Shown: positions 1-5,752 of the stretch, one piece after another | Layout of the letters: each line of letters opens with the position of its first letter | How positions within the stretch are numbered: position 1 is the stretch's first letter | Assembly: GCA_003457135.1 (NCBI GenBank) | Contig: DMSQ01000067.1 | Span: 1 to 13,893, forward strand | Length of the DNA stretch: 13,893 nt | Direction: 5' to 3' | Source: Prolixibacteraceae bacterium | Lineage (GTDB): Bacteria; Bacteroidota; Bacteroidia; Bacteroidales; Prolixibacteraceae | Made by a program: the position numbers and the translations under genes | Notes under the pieces: generated by a model | The model's database searches: none | The model's input: only the letters and a program-made list of their open reading frames with translations | Told to the model about the DNA's origin: nothing

Positions 1-1
1 C

Positions 2-1300
2 ACAACTCTTAACGGAGTATTGTTCAGGAATACAGGCAAAGAAATGGGCAAGCGTGAAGGATTTGTAATTGTGAGCCTGGTTTGGGTCCTTTTTTCATTT
101 TTTGGAAGTTTGCCTTTTATCCTTAGCCATTCAATTCCAGATTTGACAAATGCTTTTTTTGAGACCATGTCGGGTTTCACTACCACAGGATCGTCCATTC
201 TGAACGACATCGAATCATTGCCAAATGGAATACTTTTCTGGCGTAGCATGACGCAATGGCTTGGAGGTATGGGGATAATTGTTCTTAGTCTTGCCATCTT
301 ACCCATTTTTGGTATTGGCGGCATGCAGCTTTTCTCCGCCGAAGTTCCCGGCCCTGTAGCCGACAAACTTAGTCCCCGCATTCAGGCTACTGCAAAAAAA
401 CTGTGGGTCATCTACTTTATTTTCACTGTTGCTGAAATGCTTTTACTTTGGATAGGTGGCATGAGTTTTTTTGATGCCATCAATCATTCTTTCACAACCA
501 TGGCAACAGGCGGATATTCAACAAAACAAGCAAGTATCGCCTACTGGTCTTCTCCTTTTATTCAGTATGTAATTACATTTTTCATGGTTGTGGCCGGAAC
601 AAATTTCACTGTATCCTATTTAATGCTGACCGGAAAATTCAGAAAGGCAATCCAAAATGAAGAACTTAAATATTATCTGTTTTTTATTTCTGCCTTTACA
701 CTGATTATTTTTGGTGGGCTTTTAATATCTAATGAACTGGGATTTGAACAATCATTTCGTGATGCTCTTTTCCAGGTTGTCTCCATTTTAACCACAACAG
801 GTTATGCTACTGCTGATTATCTTCACTGGACACCATTCCTTACCATAGTCCTGTTTGCTGTTTTCTTTTTTGGCGGAAGCGCCGGTTCGACTGGTGGTGG
901 ACTAAAAATTATGAGGATCGTACTTCTAATGAAAAACAGTTACTACGAACTTCATCGCCTTATTCATCCAAAAGCAATTATTCCTGTCCGTTTCAACCAA
1001 AAGCCTGTTTCTGACCAGATCATAACCAATGTATTGGCATTTTTCATGTTTTATTTTGTCATTTTTTTCAGCAGTAGTGTCCTTTTAATGTTGGTCGTCC
1101 CCGATTTACCTTCAGCAATGGGTGCAGTTGCAACTTCTCTTGGAAATATTGGGCCTGGGTTGGGAATTTTTGGTCCGGCTGAAAACTTCAGTGCACTACA
1201 TCCGGCGGGAAAATGGTTCCTGTCTTTTTTAATGTTGTTTGGTAGGCTTGAATTGTTTACGATACTGGTATTGTTTTCGCCAGCTTTTTGGAAAAGATAG
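2..1300 (+). CDS. trkH: TrkH-family potassium uptake channel subunit (5'-truncated)
   Basis: Integral membrane subunit that moves K+ (or Na+) across the inner membrane, normally gated by a cytoplasmic TrkA/KtrA RCK protein. The frame is open to the window edge, so the gene starts upstream; the first possible internal start, TTG at 20, would lose family sequence and is not favoured. Counting from that TTG, four P-loop filters with their key glycines are visible: TTTGSS near 54-59, MATGGYS near 161-167, TTTGYA near 258-263 and LGNIGPG near 374-380. Each is followed by hydrophobic helices, the four-fold MPM repeat of the Trk/Ktr/HKT family. About 432 residues are present; full Bacteroidota TrkH proteins are about 480-500 (family knowledge), so roughly the first helix or two are missing. 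A trkA partner is not in the window and may lie upstream (inference). The gene ends one base from the convergent yciO gene. Confidence 0.93.
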   Translation, partial: TTLNGVLFRNTGKEMGKREGFVIVSLVWVLFSFFGSLPFILSHSIPDLTNAFFETMSGFTTTGSSILNDIESLPNGILFWRSMTQWLGGMGIIVLSLAILPIFGIGGMQLFSAEVPGPVADKLSPRIQATAKKLWVIYFIFTVAEMLLLWIGGMSFFDAINHSFTTMATGGYSTKQASIAYWSSPFIQYVITFFMVVAGTNFTVSYLMLTGKFRKAIQNEELKYYLFFISAFTLIIFGGLLISNELGFEQSFRDALFQVVSILTTTGYATADYLHWTPFLTIVLFAVFFFGGSAGSTGGGLKIMRIVLLMKNSYYELHRLIHPKAIIPVRFNQKPVSDQIITNVLAFFMFYFVIFFSSSVLLMLVVPDLPSAMGAVATSLGNIGPGLGIFGPAENFSALHPAGKWFLSFLMLFGRLELFTILVLFSPAFWKR

Positions 1301-1301
1301 G

Positions 1302-1916
1302 TCAATCCTTGAAAATACCTTTTCCCTGTCTGATCACTACCGGGACTTCTTCAGTGCAATCAACAATTGTCGAAGGTATGTTATCACCAAATCCACCGTC
1401 AATAACCAGGTCGGCAATATCGTTAAACTTTTCATGAATTAATTCCGGATCGGTTGAGTATTCAATAATCTCGTCATCGTCGTGAATGGAGGTTGACATG
1501 ATCGGGTTTCCAAGTTCACGAACAATCTCGATAATAATTGAATTGTCAGGTATTCGTATGCCTACCGTTTTTTTCTTTCCTTTGAAATATTTGGGGACAT
1601 TACTGTTGGCATTTATAATAAAGGTAAACGGACCAGGTAAATTGCGTTTTAATAGTTTAAAAACCTGATTCGAAACCGGTTTCGAAAAACCTGACAAGTG
1701 GCTTAAATCGCTGCAAATAAATGAAAAATTTGATTTTTCGACTTTTACATTTCTCAACCGTGCAATCCTCTCTACCGCTTTGGAATTGGTAATATCGCAT
1801 CCCAGACCATAAACGGTATCAGTCGGGAAAATAATAATACCCCCACCACGCAGTACTTCAACAACTTGCCTTATATCTTTCGGATTCGGATTTTCCGGAT
1901 AGATTTTTAGTAACAT
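1302..1916 (-). CDS. yciO: Sua5/YciO/YrdC-family protein, YciO subgroup
   Basis: 204-residue YrdC-fold protein. The family binds nucleotides and RNA, and its TsaC/Sua5 members make threonylcarbamoyl-AMP for tRNA t6A37; YciO members are paralogues with weaker or uncertain activity. Visible motifs: PTDTVYGLGCD at 31-41, LPGPFTFI at 93-100 and VGIRIPD at 118-124. The C-terminal catalytic-site segment reads STSIH at 141-145 where TsaC has STSAN, which points to YciO rather than TsaC. The frame reaches back to 1976, but ATG at 1916 is preferred: it gives the usual YciO N-terminus (MLLKIYPENP), has GGAGG five bases upstream, leaves the mnmD start free, and fits a promoter-like element whose predicted transcript would begin downstream of 1976. 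ATG at 1928 is an alternative. It is convergent with trkH and divergent from mnmD. Confidence 0.9.
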   Translation of the reverse strand: MLLKIYPENPNPKDIRQVVEVLRGGGIIIFPTDTVYGLGCDITNSKAVERIARLRNVKVEKSNFSFICSDLSHLSGFSKPVSNQVFKLLKRNLPGPFTFIINANSNVPKYFKGKKKTVGIRIPDNSIIIEIVRELGNPIMSTSIHDDDEIIEYSTDPELIHEKFNDIADLVIDGGFGDNIPSTIVDCTEEVPVVIRQGKGIFKD

Positions 1917-1930
1917 TAAGCCCTCCATTT

Positions 1931-1959
1931 TTTGTGAGACCGTAAATTTAGTTATTTTG
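1931..1959 (+). promoter_or_regulatory. Candidate promoter of the mnmD operon
   Basis: TTTG at 1931-1934 and TTATTTTG at 1952-1959, 17 bases apart, match the Bacteroidota -33/-7 pattern with one mismatch in the -7 box. The implied leader to ATG 1988 is about 20 bases. It overlaps the opposing yciO promoter candidate, so the two genes may compete for polymerase. Motif evidence only. Confidence 0.3.
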
Positions 1960-1977
1960 GCCAGTTCTTTTGACAAA
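1943..1977 (-). promoter_or_regulatory. Candidate promoter of yciO
   Basis: On the minus strand TTTG (1977-1974) and TAAATTTA (1950-1943) are separated by 23 bases, one mismatch from the Bacteroidota consensus TTTG-N17-23-TAnnTTTG. It predicts a transcript start near 1936, giving a leader of about 20 bases to ATG 1916. TAAATTTA is its own reverse complement, so direction rests on the TTTG box. Inference from motif only. Confidence 0.35.
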
Positions 1978-1987
1978 TCTAAAACAC

Positions 1988-2671
1988 ATGAAGAAAGAGT
2001 TCCTGATTACTGGGGATGGATCACACACCATCTATCTACCTGAAATAGATGAACATTACCATTCTGTACATGGAGCAATTCAGGAATCCATGCATGTTTA
2101 CATTCAGGAAGGACTTCTTCAGACTGCAAAAAATGAACTCACGATTCTGGAAATTGGTTTTGGAACAGGGTTAAATGCATATCTAACCTTCTGTTATGCC
2201 CGGAAGATGAAAATTAAAGTCAATTATTTTAGCCTTGAAAAATATCCATTGGTTGAATCCGAATATTTACAATTGAATTATCCTAATACTATTTTTTCTG
2301 AATTTGCGTTTGTTTTTGAACAAATGCATCGCGCTGATTGGGACTGTCTTGCAGAGCTCTCGCCTGAATTCAGGCTGCAAAAAATACATGCCGATTTAGT
2401 GAGTTTTCAGTTTAATGCTGTGCCACAGTTCGATTTGGTTTACTATGATGCTTTTGCTCCCGGGAAACAACCCGAAATGTGGTCGGATGAAATTTTAAAG
2501 AAAGTTGCTGCTTCGGTGAAAACAGATGGTATTTTAACCACTTATTGTGCAAAAGGATCTGTACGGAGGGCTTTGGCAGCAGCAGGATTTGAAATGGAAC
2601 GCTTATCAGGTCCTGTTGGCAAAAAAGAGATTTTAAGAGGTAAAAAGCAAAATATTGTTCTTCCCGGATAA
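1988..2671 (+). CDS. mnmD: tRNA (5-methylaminomethyl-2-thiouridylate) methyltransferase MnmD
   Basis: 227-residue SAM-dependent methyltransferase matching the N-terminal half of bifunctional MnmC. It methylates the aminomethyl group at wobble uridine 34 of tRNAs for split-box codons, yielding mnm5(s2)U. Seen in order: the family N-terminus with YHSVHGAIQES near 24-34, the SAM-binding loop EIGFGTG at 55-61, the signature YYDAFAPGKQPEMW at 152-165, TTYCAKGSVRR at 184-194 and GPVGKKEILRG at 208-218. There is no FAD oxidase domain, so this is the stand-alone MnmD form; the carboxymethyl-removing step would need another enzyme or is absent. ATG at 1988 is chosen over TTG at 1970 because it gives the usual short N-terminus and does not run into the yciO leader. 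It leads a rightward gene run; the next gene starts 44 bases downstream. Confidence 0.93.
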   Translation: MKKEFLITGDGSHTIYLPEIDEHYHSVHGAIQESMHVYIQEGLLQTAKNELTILEIGFGTGLNAYLTFCYARKMKIKVNYFSLEKYPLVESEYLQLNYPNTIFSEFAFVFEQMHRADWDCLAELSPEFRLQKIHADLVSFQFNAVPQFDLVYYDAFAPGKQPEMWSDEILKKVAASVKTDGILTTYCAKGSVRRALAAAGFEMERLSGPVGKKEILRGKKQNIVLPG

Positions 2672-2715
2672 TAAAAAATAATCTATATTCGTAACCTGAA
2701 AATCAAAACTAGAAA

Positions 2716-3327
2716 ATGTCTGATAATCAATTTAAAAACCGACTGGAAGAGTTTTCCTATTCATTGGGAATGACCATTTCATCTAACCTCATCCAGTCAG
2801 GTATTAAAAAAATTGATTCTCTGAATTTTTTATCTGGTTTTCAGGATACCTTTGCCGGCAACAGGCTAAAAATCCCGATGGATATTGCTAATCAGATTTT
2901 ACAGGAATTTATATTGGCTCAAAATGAAGAAGAAAGTCGTAAGAATCTGGAGGAAGGATCGTTATTTTTGTCTAATAATATGAATATTGAAGGTGTTATT
3001 GAAACCAGATCCGGCCTGCAATTTAAAGTATTGAAGGAAGGTTATGGCAAACACCCTTCAAAAGAAGACCAGGTAAAATGTCATTATCATGGTGTTTTGC
3101 TTGATGGAACTGTTTTTGACAGTTCAATTGAAAGAAGGCAGGCAGCTATTTTTCCGGTAAATGCTGTTATTAAGGGTTGGGCAGAAGCTTTACTGATGAT
3201 GATTGAAGGAGCTAAATGGAGGCTTTTCATCCCTTCATGCCTGGCCTACGGAGAACAAGGAGCCGGCGGTTTAATCGGTCCGAATTCGACCCTGGTATTT
3301 GATGTTGAATTATTGGAAATTGTTTAA
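2716..3327 (+). CDS. FKBP-type peptidyl-prolyl isomerase, cytoplasmic (FklB/FkpA-like)
   Basis: 203-residue isomerase that catalyses cis-trans rotation at proline bonds. The N-terminal part (about 1-85) resembles the helical dimerisation domain of FkpA/FklB/Mip proteins. The FKBP domain covers about 95-203, with pocket residues aligning to human FKBP12: Tyr124 (HYHG), Phe134-Asp135, Val151-Ile152, Trp155, Tyr178 (AYG) and Phe195. There is no signal peptide or lipobox, so it should stay in the cytoplasm, unlike the next gene product. One oddity is the pocket-proximal EGAKWRLFIPSCLAYGEQGAGG segment with a cysteine before LAYG. ATG 2716 follows the A-rich stretch CTAGAAA with no Shine-Dalgarno motif. 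It probably forms an operon with mnmD and the following genes. A weak -7-like TATATTCG (2684-2691) could give extra transcription. Confidence 0.92.
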   Translation: MSDNQFKNRLEEFSYSLGMTISSNLIQSGIKKIDSLNFLSGFQDTFAGNRLKIPMDIANQILQEFILAQNEEESRKNLEEGSLFLSNNMNIEGVIETRSGLQFKVLKEGYGKHPSKEDQVKCHYHGVLLDGTVFDSSIERRQAAIFPVNAVIKGWAEALLMMIEGAKWRLFIPSCLAYGEQGAGGLIGPNSTLVFDVELLEIV

Positions 3328-3349
3328 TTATACATATAAAAAGAAGAAC

Positions 3350-4060
3350 ATGAAATTAAGATCATTCATTTATGCGTCGGCCCTTATCATGACTGTAGGA
3401 GTTGCCGGATGCCAAAATTCAGGAAAAAAAGGCGAGATCACTCTTGCAACCAGAAACGATTCGGTCAGTTATGCTTTAGGTGTTCTGATCGGCGAAAGTA
3501 ACAAACAACAGATGAAAAGCGCCCCGGGCGTTGATCAACTGAACAAGGAAATTCTGCTTTCTGCTTTTGAGAAGGCATTTTTGGGAGATTCAGTTCAGAT
3601 TAAAGCTGAAGTAGCCAATGCAAGTGTTCAGAAATTCTTTTCTGAAATCGCAAAAATTGAAGGCGATAAAAATCAGAAAGCTGGTGAAGATTTCCTTACA
3701 GCAAACGCTGGCAAATCAGGTGTAGTTACTCTTCCCAGCGGACTCCAATACGAAATTATCAAAACAGGCACCGGTGTAAAACCAAAACCTGAAGATCAGG
3801 TTAAATGCCATTATCATGGGACCACTATTGATGGTAAAGTTTTTGACAGTTCAGTTGATCGCGGCGAACCTGCAACTTTCGCTGTAAACCAGGTTATCCC
3901 GGGATGGACTGAAGCTCTTCAGCTTATGTCAGTCGGTTCAAAATGGAAATTATATATCCCTTCCGGACTTGCTTATGGAGCACAATCTCCAAGTCAGGAT
4001 ATTAAGGCAAATTCGACCCTTATTTTTGAAGTTGAATTGCTCGAAATAGTAAAACAATAA
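3350..4060 (+). CDS. fkpA: FKBP-type peptidyl-prolyl isomerase lipoprotein (FkpA-like)
   Basis: 236-residue envelope prolyl isomerase/chaperone. Residues 1-20 form a lipoprotein signal peptide with lipobox VAGC and lipidated Cys21. The residues after Cys21 (QNSGKKGE) lack the acidic pattern described for surface export in some Bacteroidetes, so a periplasm-facing location is likelier (inference). A helical FKBP_N-type region (about 34-115) precedes the FKBP domain (about 125-236), with Tyr155 (HYHG), Phe165-Asp166, Val182-Ile183, Trp186, Tyr209 and Phe226 in the pocket. It is a close paralogue of the upstream gene: both share QVKCHYHG, VFDSS, GW.EAL, KW.L.IPS.LAYG and an F.VELLEIV end. The frame opens further upstream inside the previous gene, but ATG 3350 is taken because it begins a perfect signal peptide, 22 bases after the preceding stop. 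Confidence 0.93.
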   Translation: MKLRSFIYASALIMTVGVAGCQNSGKKGEITLATRNDSVSYALGVLIGESNKQQMKSAPGVDQLNKEILLSAFEKAFLGDSVQIKAEVANASVQKFFSEIAKIEGDKNQKAGEDFLTANAGKSGVVTLPSGLQYEIIKTGTGVKPKPEDQVKCHYHGTTIDGKVFDSSVDRGEPATFAVNQVIPGWTEALQLMSVGSKWKLYIPSGLAYGAQSPSQDIKANSTLIFEVELLEIVKQ

Positions 4061-4067
4061 GAATACT

Positions 4068-4439
4068 ATGAGTATGCAGATAAAAGGAACGCTTCAGCAA
4101 ATCCTGAAACTGGAGTCTGGCGTAAGCAAAGCTGGTAAAGAATGGAAAAAACAGGATTTTATAATGGTGACTAATGAGCAGTTCCCCAAAACGGTTTGTT
4201 TTACCTTGTTTGGCGACAAAATATCGTTGATTGACGGAATAACCGAAGGTTCGGAAGTTGAAGTGTATTTTTCATTAGAATCGCGCGATTTTAATGGCAA
4301 ATGGTATCACAACATCAATGCCTGGAAAATTGAAAAGGGAGGCGCTATAAATGCAGCAGGTAATTATCCTCCGCAATTTTCATCCGGTGAAATTCCGCCT
4401 GAACCCGCTGACGATGCGGGAAACGATCTGCCATTCTAA
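4068..4439 (+). CDS. DUF3127 OB-fold-like protein with SSB-like acidic tail
   Basis: 123-residue small protein of the DUF3127 family, common in Bacteroidota and of unproven function. Residues 1-90 look like a single small beta-rich domain: an opening strand (QIKGTLQQILKLE), a KEWKKQDFIMVT segment, TVCFTLFGDKISLI and a closing SEVEVYFSLESRDFNGKWYHNINAWKIEK. This resembles single-stranded-DNA-binding OB folds (inference from pattern). After a flexible Pro/Gly-rich linker (91-113) it ends ADDAGNDLPF, like the protein-interaction tip of bacterial SSB (consensus DDDIPF). It starts seven bases after the FKBP lipoprotein stop, so it is the last gene of that operon, and a terminator follows at once. 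A second in-frame ATG at 4074 is possible. A role in single-stranded nucleic acid handling is plausible but not shown. Confidence 0.85.
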   Translation: MSMQIKGTLQQILKLESGVSKAGKEWKKQDFIMVTNEQFPKTVCFTLFGDKISLIDGITEGSEVEVYFSLESRDFNGKWYHNINAWKIEKGGAINAAGNYPPQFSSGEIPPEPADDAGNDLPF

Positions 4440-4443
4440 AGCT

Positions 4444-4479
4444 AAAAAGGCCATATTCTGAACCGAATATGGCCTTTTT
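4444..4479. terminator. Bidirectional intrinsic terminator
   Basis: A perfect 15-bp inverted repeat (AAAAAGGCCATATTC, loop TGAACC, GAATATGGCCTTTTT) has an A-run on one flank and a T-run on the other, so it can act from both sides. It lies between the converging DUF3127 gene (+) and response regulator (-) and should end both transcripts. Confidence 0.9.
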
Positions 4480-4497
4480 CCTGAGATAAGTATGACT

Positions 4498-5589
4498 TTA
4501 AATTTCTATCAGACTGTTCTTAAGGGCAAACACGATAACTTCTATCATGTTGTTTGCTCCTGATTTTTGCATCAGCTTTGTTCGGTGTTTTTCAACTGTA
4601 CGATCTGAAATAGCAAGCCGGTCGGCAATAACCTTTATAGGTAATCCTTCCATAGACAAACAAAGCACCTGATTTTCACGTTTTGTATAGAAGTTATTTT
4701 TCTGGTTTTTATGATTTAAGCTCTTCTGCTTAAATATTTCTGTGATTTTTTCTCCCAAAGCATCAGATATCTTAATATTTTCATGTTTAAGCAAATCATA
4801 GATTTCATCAGCAAACTGATGGTTATCAATTTCAGCATTTGCTTTGTTCCCAGGAGCCAGTATTCCGATATATAACTTGTAATTGGAAAATTTTTCAAAT
4901 TCGGATATAACCAGATGAATTTGTGATTCTACTTTGTCGTGTGAGATGATGATTACCTCATCATTGAAAATCAAATTTCTCTCAGGACGGTGCTCCTGGA
5001 TTTTATATTGAACTTTTTTAAATGAAGCCTCATCGAAAAAAGCTTCAATTTTCTTCCCAATGAGATTATTTTCAGTTGTCGAAATCAGGTTAAGAAATGC
5101 ATGGTTTGCACGAAATACTTTATTTCCATCGAACAATACAATACCCACCGGTGAAAGATTAAATAATTGATTGAATCCTAAACGGGCTTCTTCCCTGATG
5201 GTTCGGAATTTATCAAGCCTTCTTTCAATTGACCTGATCAAATCAGAATTGGCAAACGGCTTTACCAAATAATCGTCAGCACCAAGTGACATTCCGAACC
5301 GGATATCTTCCAAATCTGAACTTCCTGTTAAAAATATAAATGGGATCCGGTTTAAAATCGAACTTTCTTCCAAAACCCGATATACCTGATAACCATCAAT
5401 AGTGTCCATATTAATGTCACACAAAATTAAATCAGGGTTATATTCAAAAGCTTTTTGTATTCCTGAAGCGCCATTGTTTGTATAACATACGTCATATTTG
5501 TGAACAATCAGGATATTCTGAATAGTGGTCCCCAGTCTTTCATCATCCTCAATAACAAGTATTTTCTTTTGAAAATTCATTAACTGCAT
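4498..5589 (-). CDS. Orphan response regulator: REC - PAS-like - LuxR HTH
   Basis: 363-residue two-component regulator that binds DNA when phosphorylated. The receiver domain (about 8-125) has the acidic cluster Glu14-Asp15-Asp16, phosphoacceptor Asp58 (LILCDIN), Thr88 and Lys110 in the KPF motif, so it looks fully competent. A middle region of about 135-245 resembles a PAS sensor (NQLFNLSPVGIVLFDGNKVFRANHAFLNLIS). The C-terminal LuxR/NarL helix-turn-helix (about 301-360) has TKRENQVLCLSMEGLPIKVIADRL and SDRTVEKHRTKLMQK. Neither neighbour is a histidine kinase, so its partner is elsewhere. ATG 5589 follows an A-rich stretch; ATG 5580 (MNFQKK) is an equally plausible start, and the longer GTG/TTG-type openings upstream give no family-like residues. 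Its target genes cannot be read from the sequence. It shares the terminator at 4444-4479 with the converging operon. Confidence 0.88.
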   Translation of the reverse strand: MQLMNFQKKILVIEDDERLGTTIQNILIVHKYDVCYTNNGASGIQKAFEYNPDLILCDINMDTIDGYQVYRVLEESSILNRIPFIFLTGSSDLEDIRFGMSLGADDYLVKPFANSDLIRSIERRLDKFRTIREEARLGFNQLFNLSPVGIVLFDGNKVFRANHAFLNLISTTENNLIGKKIEAFFDEASFKKVQYKIQEHRPERNLIFNDEVIIISHDKVESQIHLVISEFEKFSNYKLYIGILAPGNKANAEIDNHQFADEIYDLLKHENIKISDALGEKITEIFKQKSLNHKNQKNNFYTKRENQVLCLSMEGLPIKVIADRLAISDRTVEKHRTKLMQKSGANNMIEVIVFALKNSLIEI

Positions 5590-5680
5590 ATTTATTTTTG
5601 ATACATAGTATTTAATATATCGTAAACATCTCAAATATCATTTATAAATATATCACAAAAACATTGAATTACTACAAAAA

Positions 5681-5688
5681 CAAAGTTA
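5681..5688 (-). promoter_or_regulatory. Candidate -7 element for the response regulator
   Basis: The minus strand reads TAACTTTG here, an exact TAnnTTTG match, in a strongly AT-rich 163-bp gap. No convincing -33 TTTG lies at the right distance, and the implied leader is about 85 bases. A weaker GATATTTG lies nearer the gene, at about 5635. No terminator hairpin is evident after lptD in this gap, so read-through from lptD is possible. Confidence 0.3.
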
Positions 5689-5752
5689 GAAAATACATTT
5701 GATTTATCAGCTTTTTCGTTAAAAGTTAAATTTTAAGAGCATGGAAGAAAAT

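Noticed and set aside
1239..1442. Plus-strand open frame across the trkH/yciO junction
   Set aside because: It overlaps two clear genes and its product resembles no family; it is a shadow frame.
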